The translations under genes and the position numbers were made by a program. This document shows positions 1 through 8,729 of a stretch of 64,000 nucleotides of DNA, piece by piece. Each line of letters starts with the position of its first letter. Position 1 is the first letter of the stretch. Origin of the DNA: Conservatibacter flavescens (GTDB taxonomy: Bacteria > Pseudomonadota > Gammaproteobacteria > Enterobacterales > Pasteurellaceae). The notes below the pieces were generated by a model, which did not search any database, had not been told where the DNA came from, and saw only the letters and a list, made by a program, of their open reading frames with translations. The DNA lies in NCBI RefSeq assembly GCF_002795425.1, contig NZ_PHHA01000002.1:186001-250000 (forward strand). Reading direction: 5' to 3'.

Positions 1-112
1 TTAAGTCACAATCATTACGATAAATTTGCACTTGATGCCCAAGGGTGCGAAATTGATCGACAAGGTTGTAGGTAAAGGAATCAAAGTTATCAATAAAAAG
101 TATATTTGCCAT
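1..112 (-). CDS. trpG: Anthranilate synthase component II (glutamine amidotransferase), N-terminal part
   Basis: Only the first 37 codons are inside the window; the gene runs off the left edge. The start of the protein reads [20 protein letters not shown], the signature opening of TrpG/PabA class-I glutamine amidotransferases. These supply ammonia from glutamine to TrpE for anthranilate synthesis, the first committed tryptophan step. The catalytic Cys-His-Glu triad lies outside the window. The gene follows trpE on the same strand, but a 184-bp gap with its own promoter and TrpR operator separates them. PabA is the main alternative; trpE next door and the Trp operator favour TrpG. Confidence 0.9.
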   Translation of the reverse strand, partial: MANILFIDNFDSFTYNLVDQFRTLGHQVQIYRNDCDL

Positions 113-136
113 CGTAGTTTACTCTGAAATAATTTT

Positions 137-170
137 GTACTATTAAACTAGTGTAATAGAATTTTGTCAA
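137..170 (-). promoter_or_regulatory. trpG promoter with TrpR operator
   Basis: On the minus strand a TTGACA -35 (165-170) and a TTTAAT -10 (142-147) are spaced by exactly 17 bp. Positions 137-154 read GTACTATTAAACTAGTGT on the plus strand, close to the E. coli TrpR operator consensus GTACTAGTTAACTAGTAC, and cover the -10. The layout is the same as at trpE, so trpG probably has its own tryptophan-repressed transcript. The start codon lies 25 bp past the operator. Confidence 0.85.
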
Positions 171-267
171 GGGGTTTTGATTGAACTTACTTGCGGTATC
201 GACATCGTCTCACTATTTTTTATCATACGCTATTGTAAAATTATCAGAAATAGGCGTGAGAAAGAGT

Positions 268-289
268 GAGGGAAACACAAGATTCCCTC
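268..289 (-). terminator. Hairpin just downstream of trpE
   Basis: A 7-bp perfect inverted repeat (GAGGGAA and TTCCCTC, 8-nt loop) lies 8 bp beyond the trpE stop codon. On the minus strand it is followed by a pyrimidine-rich but not pure T tract, so it is at best a partial terminator between trpE and trpG. Confidence 0.5.
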
Positions 290-296
290 GAACAAA

Positions 297-1838
297 TTAA
301 GATAACGAGTTAGTTTGAATAATCGCATTAATCACGGCGCGCGCTTTGTGACGCGTTTCATCAGCTTCCATTTGAGGATCTGAGTCTAATACCTCGCCAC
401 AACCCGCTTGGACATGGGCGATTCCGTTTTGTACGAATGCTGAACGAATAACGATACAAGTGTCAAAGTTGCCATTGGAGTCTAAATAGCCTACGGCACC
501 ACCATAACTATGGCGTTTTTGTTGTTCAAATTGATAAATTAATTGCATCGCTTTAATTTTTGGAGCACCAGTGAGTGTTCCCATGTTCATACAGGCTTGA
601 TAAGCATGCAACGCATCAAGTTCAGGGCGGAGTGTGCCAACTACACGCGAGACTAAGTGCATTATATGAGAATAGCGATCCACTTGCATTAAATCTTTCA
701 CTTGGCGTGTACCACTTTGGCAAACTCGGGCGACATCGTTACGCGCAAGATCTACCAACATTAAATGTTCTGCCAATTCTTTTTGATCTAACCGCAATTC
801 TAACTCAAGGCGCGCATCTAGTTCCGCATCAATATTACCGTTGCTATCGAAGCCACGGGGGCGAGAACCTGCAATAGGGTAGATCTCAAGTTGGCGTGAG
901 CTTTCCGTATATTTTAACGCACTTTCAGGCGACGCACCGAACAGGGTAAAATCTTCATCTTGCATAAAAAACATATAAGGGCTTGGATTATTCATTTTTA
1001 ATTGTCGGTAAGTGGCCAACGTATTCGGACAGGCTAATGAAAAGCGACGTGACGGTACGATTTGGAAAACATCACCGATATTAATATGATGTTTAAGTTG
1101 TTGAATGATTTGTTTAAATTCATCATCTTCAATATTGATATTTACTGTTGTATCTGCAGCTTGAATATCTAAGTGCGGTTCGATTTTCTCTAATTTTTTT
1201 GTAATGTCTACCGCACTTTTTAACAAAGATTCACCTTGTTCTGGCGTAAAACAATAAGTAAATAATTCTGCTTGTTGGCTACCGTGATCAAAGGTCAGAA
1301 GTTGTTCTGCAAGATAAAATGTGTAATCAGGGCAAGTAAGACCGTCATCTTTTAAGTTTATCCCTTCCATCGGAATAAAATTAGCCACCAAATCATAAGC
1401 GAATAACCCTCCGATAAAAATCGGCGTTTGGCTATATTGGAATAGGGTAGTTAAACTGCGTAATCCATCGAAAACCGTCGCTGCTTGTAATTTATTATCT
1501 TCATCTAAATTAGGATTCAGGGGAGAGAATTGCGCAAGAAAGCAGTCTTCATCTTGAATATTGAGTACAGCTTTAGACTGCAGATCTTGCTGTATAATTG
1601 GCAGTATGGCACGCCCGTTAGGTGTTAACGCGCTAAAAGTGACCGTTTGACCTGAACAAGTGATTTTAACGGCGGTCTTTGCTAATAACAAACTTTTTAA
1701 GCTATTTTTGCTACTGATTTCAGCAGATTCGAGTAATAAGGTATTTTGCTGATTTTTACATAAACTGGCAAAAACAGCTGTGGGATCAGCATGATAAGGG
1801 ACAGATTTGGCAAAAGTTTGCACATAAGGAAATAACAT
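297..1838 (-). CDS. trpE: Anthranilate synthase component I
   Basis: The 513-aa protein matches the usual TrpE length (about 520). It converts chorismate plus ammonia (from TrpG) to anthranilate in the cytoplasm. The N-terminal domain carries LLESAE near residues 35-40, the tryptophan feedback-binding motif. The C-terminal chorismate-binding domain shows DLARNDVAR, VKDLMQVDRYSHIMHLVS and GTLTGAPKIKAMQ. The start ATG at 1838 lies only about 27 bp from the operator, leaving no room for a leader-peptide attenuator, so repression by TrpR rather than attenuation is inferred. PabB is unlikely given the LLES motif, length and operator. Confidence 0.96.
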   Translation of the reverse strand: MLFPYVQTFAKSVPYHADPTAVFASLCKNQQNTLLLESAEISSKNSLKSLLLAKTAVKITCSGQTVTFSALTPNGRAILPIIQQDLQSKAVLNIQDEDCFLAQFSPLNPNLDEDNKLQAATVFDGLRSLTTLFQYSQTPIFIGGLFAYDLVANFIPMEGINLKDDGLTCPDYTFYLAEQLLTFDHGSQQAELFTYCFTPEQGESLLKSAVDITKKLEKIEPHLDIQAADTTVNINIEDDEFKQIIQQLKHHINIGDVFQIVPSRRFSLACPNTLATYRQLKMNNPSPYMFFMQDEDFTLFGASPESALKYTESSRQLEIYPIAGSRPRGFDSNGNIDAELDARLELELRLDQKELAEHLMLVDLARNDVARVCQSGTRQVKDLMQVDRYSHIMHLVSRVVGTLRPELDALHAYQACMNMGTLTGAPKIKAMQLIYQFEQQKRHSYGGAVGYLDSNGNFDTCIVIRSAFVQNGIAHVQAGCGEVLDSDPQMEADETRHKARAVINAIIQTNSLS

Positions 1839-1864
1839 AATTCACTCTCATTACATAAAATTTT

Positions 1865-1898
1865 GTACTATTAAACTAGTGCGGTTGTTTTTTGTCAA
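1865..1898 (-). promoter_or_regulatory. trpE promoter with TrpR operator
   Basis: The minus strand has TTGACA (1893-1898), a 17-bp spacer and TTTAAT (1870-1875). GTACTATTAAACTAGTGC at 1865-1882 matches the E. coli TrpR operator at 15 of 18 positions and is identical to the trpG operator in 17 of 18. An uptake-signal core (AGTGCGGT, 1878-1885) overlaps the operator edge. Confidence 0.88.
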
Positions 1899-2007
1899 GT
1901 CTTTTATCTTTATATTGTCTCTAGCCCATATTTTTAAAAATACAACGATTTCTTATTAGAAACAAATAAGGTATGATCGATGTTTTATTATAGAGGAGAA
2001 AACAATA

Positions 2008-3072
2008 ATGTGGTCTGATTTAGCCATAGGTTATGCTTTATTTATTTTAGAAATTCTGACAATTTTGTTAGTGATTGGTGCGATTATTGCGGTCATTATC
2101 TTTTTAAAACAAAAAAAACCAGGACAGCATGGGGAATTGCTGGTCACAGATTTGAATAAAACTTATCAGGAGAATCAGCAAAAGTTACGTGATTTTCATA
2201 TGAGTGAAGAAGCGTTAAAAGCGGCTGAAAAAGAGCGGAAAAAAACCGAAAAAGATAAAGCAAAAGCAGAAAAAGAGCGGTTGAAAAATGGTAAAGAATT
2301 ACCACAAGAAGAGATTAAACCTTGTGTGTATGTATTGAATTTTAAGGGAGATATCCATGCTTCTGAAACACAAGCATTACGCGAAGAAGTGAGTGCGATA
2401 ATCGCGGTCGCAAAACCCGAGCGCGATGAAGTGTTATTACGTTTGGAAAGTCCTGGTGGTGTGGTACATGGTTATGGATTAGCAGCCTCTCAATTGACGA
2501 GATTAAAACAACATGGTTTGAAGTTAACAGTGGCGGTGGATAAAGTCGCGGCAAGTGGGGGATATATGATGGCATGTGTTGCAGATAAAATTGTCGCTGC
2601 GCCTTTTGCCATTATTGGTTCTGTTGGTGTCGTTGCTCAAGTGCCGAATGTACACCGTTTATTAAAAAACTATGATATTGATGTGGATGTAATGACGGCG
2701 GGAGAATATAAGCGCACCGTCACGATTTTTGGCGAAAATACGGAAAAAGGCAAACGAAAATTCCAACAAGAATTGGAAGAAACCCATGAACTCTTTAAAC
2801 AATTTGTGGCAGAAAATCGACCGCACTTAGCGATTGATGAGATCGCAACAGGAGAACATTGGTTTGGTCAACAAGCCTTAGCATTACGGTTAGTTGATGA
2901 TATTGCGACGAGCGATGATTTAATCCTTAATGCGATTAAAGATAAAAATGTGATCGAAGTTAAATATGCAACGAAAAAGTCATTAATCCAAAAATTAGGC
3001 AAGCAAGCTGAAGAAAGTAGCGATAATATACTGAATAAATTGTTACATCGTCACAACAAGACTTTTTATTAA
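2008..3072 (+). CDS. sohB: Inner-membrane serine peptidase SohB (S49 family)
   Basis: The 354-aa protein has one N-terminal membrane segment (about residues 7-32), a charged Lys/Glu-rich linker (about 65-100), then an SppA/SohB-type protease domain. The likely nucleophile Ser sits in VAASGGYMMACVADKIVAAP and a candidate general-base Lys in AGEYKRTVTIFGENTEKG, as expected for the Ser-Lys dyad of S49 peptidases. SohB cleaves membrane or periplasmic proteins; in E. coli extra copies compensate for loss of DegP. GAGGAG lies before the ATG. A hairpin follows the stop, so it looks monocistronic. Confidence 0.95.
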   Translation: MWSDLAIGYALFILEILTILLVIGAIIAVIIFLKQKKPGQHGELLVTDLNKTYQENQQKLRDFHMSEEALKAAEKERKKTEKDKAKAEKERLKNGKELPQEEIKPCVYVLNFKGDIHASETQALREEVSAIIAVAKPERDEVLLRLESPGGVVHGYGLAASQLTRLKQHGLKLTVAVDKVAASGGYMMACVADKIVAAPFAIIGSVGVVAQVPNVHRLLKNYDIDVDVMTAGEYKRTVTIFGENTEKGKRKFQQELEETHELFKQFVAENRPHLAIDEIATGEHWFGQQALALRLVDDIATSDDLILNAIKDKNVIEVKYATKKSLIQKLGKQAEESSDNILNKLLHRHNKTFY

Positions 3073-3087
3073 TTAGATTTATTAGAG

Positions 3088-3118
3088 AGTGGGTAAATTT
3101 TACCCACTATTCATTTTT
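3088..3118 (+). terminator. Intrinsic terminator after sohB
   Basis: Inverted repeat AGTGGGTA/TACCCACT (3088-3095 and 3101-3108) is followed by ATTCATTTTT on the plus strand, 15 bp past the sohB stop and just before the next gene's ribosome-binding site. Confidence 0.7.
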
Positions 3119-3127
3119 GGAGAAAAT

Positions 3128-3448
3128 ATGTCGCATTCCAATTCCATTGAATTTCATTTATTGGCGCTACAATCGACATTAGAGCGCTATAATTTATGGC
3201 AGAGTATGCCACCACCAGAGTCGGCATTTTTAAGTGAACAACCTTTTGCTTTAGATACAATGAGTGCAACAGAATGGTTACAGTGGATTTTTATTCCTCG
3301 TATGTATGCTATTATTGAGAGTGGTGCTACGTTACCGCAGCAAATAGCAATTTCTCCATATTTGGAGGAAGCCTTAAAAGAACACGAAGGCTTGGCGGAT
3401 TTATTAATCCCGATCATCGCAATTGAGCAGTGTGTAAAAAATGGCTGA
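3128..3448 (+). CDS. yqcC: YqcC family protein
   Basis: The start ATG at 3128 is chosen because GGAGA sits at 3119-3123; an in-frame start further up would overlap the terminator. The 106-aa product resembles the YqcC/DUF446 family: an all-helical, mostly acidic small cytoplasmic protein with a central WLQWIFIPRM segment. Its molecular function is unknown. The stop overlaps the start of truC in ATGGCTGA (3441-3448), so the two are translationally coupled, the same yqcC-truC order as in E. coli. Confidence 0.9.
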   Translation: MSHSNSIEFHLLALQSTLERYNLWQSMPPPESAFLSEQPFALDTMSATEWLQWIFIPRMYAIIESGATLPQQIAISPYLEEALKEHEGLADLLIPIIAIEQCVKNG

Positions 3449-4208
3449 AACAACAGAAATTTTGCTTGATACAACAGAAGTCCCCATTACTTTAGAGATT
3501 CTCTTTCAGGACGAATACCTTGTTGCGGTGAATAAGCCTGCTGGCATGTTAGTTCATCGTAGTTGGTTAGATCGCCATGAAACGCAATTTGTTATGCAAA
3601 CATTGCGTGATCAAATAGGCCAACATGTTTATCCAATTCATCGCCTCGATCGCCCAACTTCAGGTGTATTGCTATTTGCACTGGATAGTGAAACCGCCAA
3701 TTTAATGTGTCAACGATTTGAGAATAAGCAAGTGCAAAAGTCTTATCTTGCCGTTGTGCGTGGTTATTTGCGAGGAGAAGGCTGCATTGATTATCCTTTA
3801 AAGGTGAAGTTAGATAAAATTGCAGATAAATTTAGCCAGGCAGATAAAGCCCCACAAAGTGCGGTCACTTTTTACCAAGAATTAAACACTGTGGAAATGC
3901 CTTATCCTTTGGGGCGTTATCAAACATGTCGTTACTCTTTAGTTCGCTTGATACCTCAAACGGGACGAAAACATCAGTTACGTCGTCACATGAAGCATAT
4001 TTTTCACCCTATCTTAGGCGATACGCAATATGGGGATTTACATCAAAACCGATTATTTGCAGAAAAAACAAATTGTTCAAGATTAATGTTACACGCAGAA
4101 ACCTTGCAGTTTATTCATCCAAAAAAACAACAAATGGTAAAACTTACTGCGCCACTAGAGACTAATTGGCAAAGTTTAATGAGGCAATTTGGTTGGTTTA
4201 TAGCATAA
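3441..4208 (+). CDS. truC: tRNA pseudouridine(65) synthase
   Basis: The 255-aa RluA-family synthase carries HRLDRPTSGVLLFA, with the catalytic Asp in RLD, and the later motif LIPQTGRKHQLRRHMKHI. Length fits E. coli TruC (260 aa). It isomerises U65 in tRNA-Ile and tRNA-Asp. It overlaps yqcC by 8 bp and is the last gene of that pair; the next gene starts 162 bp later. Related synthases (RluA, RluC) are possible, but the yqcC neighbour is the distinguishing TruC context. Confidence 0.93.
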   Translation: MAETTEILLDTTEVPITLEILFQDEYLVAVNKPAGMLVHRSWLDRHETQFVMQTLRDQIGQHVYPIHRLDRPTSGVLLFALDSETANLMCQRFENKQVQKSYLAVVRGYLRGEGCIDYPLKVKLDKIADKFSQADKAPQSAVTFYQELNTVEMPYPLGRYQTCRYSLVRLIPQTGRKHQLRRHMKHIFHPILGDTQYGDLHQNRLFAEKTNCSRLMLHAETLQFIHPKKQQMVKLTAPLETNWQSLMRQFGWFIA

Positions 4209-4370
4209 AAATTATAAACTCCGTCACACTTTTAACAAAAGCTTGTCCAAATCGTAAATATTTTGTTGCAAAGTCTGAAAATGTTTGATATTTCTTAATG
4301 GTATGGCGTGAGAGAGAATATTAGCTTGCGTTTTTTTACTTTTTATTCAAAACAATTAAGGGATTTTATT

Positions 4371-5330
4371 ATGAAAAAATTTCTAAAATTTTCTCTAGTT
4401 ACGGCCGCAATGCTTTCTTCAACAGCTGCGATGGCTGCCGATAAGTTTGTGACCATTGGAACAGGTGGACAAACTGGGGTGTATTATGTCGTTGGTCAAT
4501 CAGTCTGCCAATTAGTGAATCGTGATTCTGCAAAAACAGGTGTGAAATGTAATGCACCATCAACAGGTGGATCTGTTGCAAATTTAAACTCCATTGCTGC
4601 TAACCAAATGGAATTAGGGGTTGCGCAATCTGATTGGCAATATCATGCCTATAACGGTACGAGTTCTTTTGAAGGTAAGAAAAACGACAAATTACGTGCA
4701 GTCTTTTCTCTTCACCCAGAACCATTTACTTTAATGGCTCGTACAGATGCAAATATTAACAATTTTGATGATTTAAAAGGTAAGCGTGTTAATGTCGGGG
4801 ATCCAGGTTCCGGTACTCGCGCAACAATGAACGTTATTTTAGCGGCAAAAGGATTAGACACTTCAATTTTCAAAGTGGCTTCAGAGTTAAAACCGGCTGA
4901 AATGGCTTCTGTAATGTGTGACAACAACCTTGATGCGATTACTTATAACGTAGGTCACCCAAATGGCGCGTTAAAAGAAGCCGCAGCTTCTTGTTCTGCT
5001 CATTTAGTGCCGATTACAGGGCCTGAAATTGATAAGCTTATCGCGGATAATTCTTATTATGCGAAAGCGATTATTCCAGGTGGTTTATATACAGGCACAG
5101 ATAACGATGTTGAGACCTTCGGGGTATATGCAACCTTAGTCACCTCTTCTGACGTTGATGCGGATTCTGTGTATGCAGTTGTAAAAGCAGTATTTGATAA
5201 TTTTGACCGCTTTAAACGTTTACATCCGGCATTTGCTAACTTAAAAGAAGAAGATATGATTAAAAATGCCTTATCAGCGCCATTACATGAAGGTGCGGCA
5301 CGTTATTATAAAGAGAAAGGTTGGTTATAA
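4371..5330 (+). CDS. TAXI-family TRAP transporter periplasmic receptor
   Basis: ATG 4371 is chosen because it opens a clean signal peptide (MKKFLKFSLVTAAMLSSTAAMA, cleavage before ADKF); an upstream in-frame start has no such logic. The 319-aa product has the TAXI opening FVTIGTGGQTGVYYVVGQ and a GDPGSGTRATM binding-loop motif. TAXI receptors bind small organic acids, often dicarboxylates or glutamate, and pass them to a DctQM-type permease; the substrate here cannot be read from sequence. The fused permease follows, after a hairpin that should lower downstream expression. Two Cys pairs (about residues 44 and 57, and near 183 and 209) may form disulfides. Confidence 0.93.
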   Translation: MKKFLKFSLVTAAMLSSTAAMAADKFVTIGTGGQTGVYYVVGQSVCQLVNRDSAKTGVKCNAPSTGGSVANLNSIAANQMELGVAQSDWQYHAYNGTSSFEGKKNDKLRAVFSLHPEPFTLMARTDANINNFDDLKGKRVNVGDPGSGTRATMNVILAAKGLDTSIFKVASELKPAEMASVMCDNNLDAITYNVGHPNGALKEAAASCSAHLVPITGPEIDKLIADNSYYAKAIIPGGLYTGTDNDVETFGVYATLVTSSDVDADSVYAVVKAVFDNFDRFKRLHPAFANLKEEDMIKNALSAPLHEGAARYYKEKGWL

Positions 5331-5356
5331 TTTCTCATCTTTTAAAGTGATTCTTT

Positions 5357-5381
5357 AAGGCAGGTGTTTCCTGCCTTTTTT
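5357..5381 (+). terminator. Intercistronic terminator between TRAP receptor and permease
   Basis: AAGGCAGG/CCTGCCTT (5357-5364 and 5370-5377) with a 5-nt loop is followed by six Ts. Sitting between the receptor and permease genes, it probably makes permease mRNA less abundant than receptor mRNA, a usual arrangement for binding-protein transporters. Confidence 0.8.
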
Positions 5382-5412
5382 GGTTTATTCTCTGTTTTTA
5401 AGGAGTTATAAA

Positions 5413-8049
5413 ATGTCTGCGAAAAATCAAATCGATTATGATGATTTGCAAGATATGGTCGCCTCAAGCGACACAGGAGGACGTGATCCATCAGGGTTCC
5501 CGAAAAAATTAATTATTGGCGTAGCTATATTATGGTCATTATTTCAACTTTATTATGCTTCTCCAGTACCATTTTGGCTACAGGAAGGCTTAAGGAGTAT
5601 GGGTTTAGGCGGTATTAATGTTGTTTTAGATGATACCAAAGCACGCTCAGTTCACTTAGCCTTTGCGCTATTTCTTGCTTATCTGTCTTATCCTGCCTTT
5701 AAAAACTCACCAAAACGCCATATCCCGTTAATTGACTGGATTTTTGCAACTGTTGGTGCTTTTTTAGCGGCGTATTATCTCTTTTTCTATGAAAGCCTAA
5801 TTGGTCGCTTTGGTGCGCCTAATACACAAGATATTATTGTAGGGTGTATCGGGATTTTATTACTATTAGAAGCTACTCGTCGCAGTCTAGGCTTGCCATT
5901 GGTGATTATTGCCATTGTATTCTTACTCTATAATTACTTTGGACAATTTTTGCCAAGTGATTGGCTTATTAGTCATCGCACGGGTTCCTTATCCCACATC
6001 ATTAACCAACAATGGATTACAACCGAAGGGGTGTTTGGTGTGGCATTAGGGGTATCGACTAAATATGTTTTCCTCTTTGTTTTATTTGGTGCCTTGTTAG
6101 ATAAAGCGGGAGCGGGGAACTATTTTATTAAAAGTGCTTTTGCTTATTTAGGTCATTTACGCGGCGGGCCAGCTAAAGCCGCTGTGGTTGCTTCAGGATT
6201 AACCGGTTTAATTTCAGGCTCCTCTATTGCTAATGTTGTGACCACAGGAACCTTTACTATTCCTATGATGAAACGCGTTGGTTTTTCACCTGAAAAGGCT
6301 GGTGCGGTTGAAGTGGCATCTTCAGTAAATGGACAAATTATGCCACCAGTAATGGGCGCAGCTGCATTTTTAATGATTGAATATGTGAATATGCCATATA
6401 GCCAATTAATTACCCATGCATTTTTGCCTGCGTTAATTTCTTATATCGCATTAGTATATATCGTTCATTTAGAAGCTTGTAAGCTTAATCTACAGGGTTT
6501 ACCACGCACAGATGTTGCAAAACCTTGGGTTGTGTCATTACTACGCGCTTTAGGCACGTTTATCGCAATCTGTTTGCTTTATTTTGTGGTTGAGTATGGT
6601 TTAGGGTGGATTAAAGCGCTTACGCCTGATTTTGCCTTTGCGATTATTTTAGCTGCAATTGCCATCGTTTATATTGCATTATTAGCTCGTGTAGCGAAAT
6701 TCCCAGATTTAGAAGTGGATGATCCTCATGCGCCAGTAGTGGTTTTACCATCTGTTAGACCAACGGTCAATGCGGGTTTGCATTTCTTATTACCTGTTGT
6801 GATTTTAATTTGGTGTTTGATGGTTGAACAGATGTCACCAGGGTTATCGGCATTCTGGGGAACATTAACACTTATTGTTATTTTAGTGACACAGCGTCCA
6901 TTATTAGCGTTTTTCAGAAAACAACATCAATATAAAGCGGAATTCTTAAAAGGTTGGAAAGATTTAGTTGAAGGGTTAGAAACGGGGGCGCGCAATATGA
7001 TTGGTATCGGTATTGCAACCGCGACAGCCGGGATTATTGTTGGTGTTGTTGCGTTAACCGGTTTCGGTGTTCAGCTTTCTTCAATTATTGAAACCTTGTC
7101 TATGGGGAACATTTTATTGATGTTAATTCTCGTGGCGGGTTTTAGTTTAATTCTAGGAATGGGATTGCCAACAACGGCTAATTATATTGTGGTTTCTTCG
7201 TTAATGGCCGTGGTCATCGTTGAAGTAGGGCGTCAAAATGGATTGATTGTTCCTTTAATCGCAGTACACTTATTTGTTTTCTATTTTGGTATTATGGCGG
7301 ATGTTACGCCTCCTGTTGGTTTAGCCTCTTTTGCGGCAGCGGCTGTGTCTGGCGGAGATCCGATTAAAACCGGTTTAACGGCATTTATGTATAGTTTACG
7401 TACGGCGATTTTACCTTTCTTATTCATCTTTAATACGGATTTATTATTAATTGATGTTGGATTATGGAAAGGGATTATGGTCTTTATTGTGTCAACGATT
7501 GGTATTTTAGTGTTTACCGCAGGAACAATGGGATACTTTTTCCGTCGTAATCGCTTATGGGAAAGCGTTGCATTAATTGTGCTTGCGTTTGCTTTATTCC
7601 GTCCTGGTTTCTTTATGGAATATATTTCGCCAAGTGAACAGCATACTGCGCCAACTCATTTAGTTGAAGAATTGCAAAAAGCACCGGTTGGTGAAGCATT
7701 AACGTTAAAAGTCTCAGGTATTAATCCATACGGTTCGCCGATAGAGTTTTATACACAATTATCGGTGCCGGAAGGTAGTACAGGAGAGGAGCGTTTACAA
7801 AAATTGGGGTTAACCTTGTTAACTACGGAAGACAAAATAGAATATGACGGGGAAGAAATAAACAAAATTATTATTGATAATGTGGAATTAGATTCCCCTG
7901 CAGCGAAAGCGGGATTAAATTGGGATCAAGTCTTATTAGATGTTGCATTACCAGTTAAAAATGCATTAGCAAAAGAATGGATATTTATTCCTGCGTTATT
8001 ACTCATTTTCGGGCTTGCAATATTGCAACGTCGCAGAATTAATGAATAA
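5413..8049 (+). CDS. TRAP transporter fused permease (4TM/12TM), with C-terminal soluble domain
   Basis: ATG 5413 follows AAGGAG at a good distance. The 878-aa protein fuses the small DctQ-like (first about 200 residues) and large DctM-like permease halves of a TAXI-TRAP system, with many hydrophobic segments. Conserved DctM features include SGSSIANVVTTGTFTIP, EVASSVNGQIMPPVMGAAA and GLPTTANYIVVS. After the last large membrane block comes a hydrophilic stretch (about 745-845) resembling the DUF3394-type tail with a PDZ-like AGLNWDQVL element, then one final membrane segment. It uses the ion gradient to import the receptor's ligand across the inner membrane. A Usp gene follows 9 bp later. Confidence 0.93.
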   Translation: MSAKNQIDYDDLQDMVASSDTGGRDPSGFPKKLIIGVAILWSLFQLYYASPVPFWLQEGLRSMGLGGINVVLDDTKARSVHLAFALFLAYLSYPAFKNSPKRHIPLIDWIFATVGAFLAAYYLFFYESLIGRFGAPNTQDIIVGCIGILLLLEATRRSLGLPLVIIAIVFLLYNYFGQFLPSDWLISHRTGSLSHIINQQWITTEGVFGVALGVSTKYVFLFVLFGALLDKAGAGNYFIKSAFAYLGHLRGGPAKAAVVASGLTGLISGSSIANVVTTGTFTIPMMKRVGFSPEKAGAVEVASSVNGQIMPPVMGAAAFLMIEYVNMPYSQLITHAFLPALISYIALVYIVHLEACKLNLQGLPRTDVAKPWVVSLLRALGTFIAICLLYFVVEYGLGWIKALTPDFAFAIILAAIAIVYIALLARVAKFPDLEVDDPHAPVVVLPSVRPTVNAGLHFLLPVVILIWCLMVEQMSPGLSAFWGTLTLIVILVTQRPLLAFFRKQHQYKAEFLKGWKDLVEGLETGARNMIGIGIATATAGIIVGVVALTGFGVQLSSIIETLSMGNILLMLILVAGFSLILGMGLPTTANYIVVSSLMAVVIVEVGRQNGLIVPLIAVHLFVFYFGIMADVTPPVGLASFAAAAVSGGDPIKTGLTAFMYSLRTAILPFLFIFNTDLLLIDVGLWKGIMVFIVSTIGILVFTAGTMGYFFRRNRLWESVALIVLAFALFRPGFFMEYISPSEQHTAPTHLVEELQKAPVGEALTLKVSGINPYGSPIEFYTQLSVPEGSTGEERLQKLGLTLLTTEDKIEYDGEEINKIIIDNVELDSPAAKAGLNWDQVLLDVALPVKNALAKEWIFIPALLLIFGLAILQRRRINE

Positions 8050-8058
8050 GGATAGCCT

Positions 8059-8481
8059 ATGTTTAATAAAATTCTTATTACAGCAGATTTAAGTCATTTA
8101 GATGATGCGCAGCAGGCGGTGAAAACCGCCTTAGAAATCACAAAGCATAACCCTGATGCTATTTACCGGGTGATGAGTGTTATTCCTCAGTTGGGCAGTA
8201 GCTTCGTGTCTTCATTTTTACCGAGTAATTTTGATAAAGATGTGATGAAAGAAGCAAATAAAGCTTTACACGAATTCACTCAGAAATATTTCCCTGATAA
8301 TGCAAAAGTGCAACATATTGTGGCACATGGTGTGGTTTATGAGGAAATCAATCGAATTGCTCATGAAAAAAATATTGATTTAATCATTATGATGGCCACT
8401 CATGCACACAAAGAGGGGTTAAGCTCTAACACGGTGAAAGTTGCGCGTTATAGCGACAAACCTGTATTAATTTTACGTTAA
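8059..8481 (+). CDS. Universal stress protein A-type protein linked to the TRAP system
   Basis: This 140-aa single-domain Usp protein lies 9 bp after the permease gene, in the same operon. It starts MFNKILITADLSHLDDAQQ and ends with SDKPVLILR, the typical last strand of a Usp fold. The usual ATP-binding G-2x-G-9x-G(S/T) motif is not clear; the equivalent region reads MMATHAHKEGLSSNTV, so ATP binding is uncertain. In Halomonas the analogous TeaD sits beside TeaABC and tunes transport; a similar regulatory role is an inference. Confidence 0.85.
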   Translation: MFNKILITADLSHLDDAQQAVKTALEITKHNPDAIYRVMSVIPQLGSSFVSSFLPSNFDKDVMKEANKALHEFTQKYFPDNAKVQHIVAHGVVYEEINRIAHEKNIDLIIMMATHAHKEGLSSNTVKVARYSDKPVLILR

Positions 8482-8493
8482 ATTTTATTAGAG

Positions 8494-8530
8494 AAGTGCG
8501 GTTAAAAAATTTTATTTTTTGACCGCACTT
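8494..8530. terminator. Inverted uptake-signal pair acting as terminator
   Basis: AAGTGCGGT (8494-8502) and ACCGCACTT (8522-8530) are arranged head-to-head around an A-run/T-run loop, giving a long stem followed by TTTTA. Paired uptake signals are known to serve as bidirectional terminators in Pasteurellaceae. It ends the TRAP-usp transcript. Confidence 0.85.
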
Positions 8531-8545
8531 TTACTTGGAGAATAT

Positions 8546-8704
8546 ATGATTGATCTTAATTTAACTCACGAAGAACAACAAAAAGCCGTAGAAAGAATTC
8601 AACAACTGATGGCGGAAGGAATGGGAAGTGGGCAGGCTATCGCTTTAGTTGCCAAAGAATTACGTGAACAAAATGCGGATAAAAAGAATGAGGGCAAAAA
8701 TTAA
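8546..8704 (+). CDS. yoaH: UPF0181 family protein (YoaH-like)
   Basis: ATG 8546 follows TTGGAG, which fixes the start. The 52-aa product reads [20 protein letters not shown] followed by [16 protein letters not shown], nearly the same as E. coli YoaH, then a charged tail. It is a small helical cytoplasmic protein of unknown function. It is flanked by the inverted uptake signals upstream and a GGGCAAAA/TTTTGCCC hairpin (8692-8713) over its stop, so it is probably monocistronic, facing uspE. Confidence 0.88.
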   Translation: MIDLNLTHEEQQKAVERIQQLMAEGMGSGQAIALVAKELREQNADKKNEGKN

Positions 8705-8729
8705 ATTTTGCCCGTTATTTCAAACGATA

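Noticed and set aside
1839-2007. Leader-peptide attenuation of trpE
   Set aside because: The -10 and operator lie about 27 bp from the start codon, with no room or Trp codons for a leader peptide.
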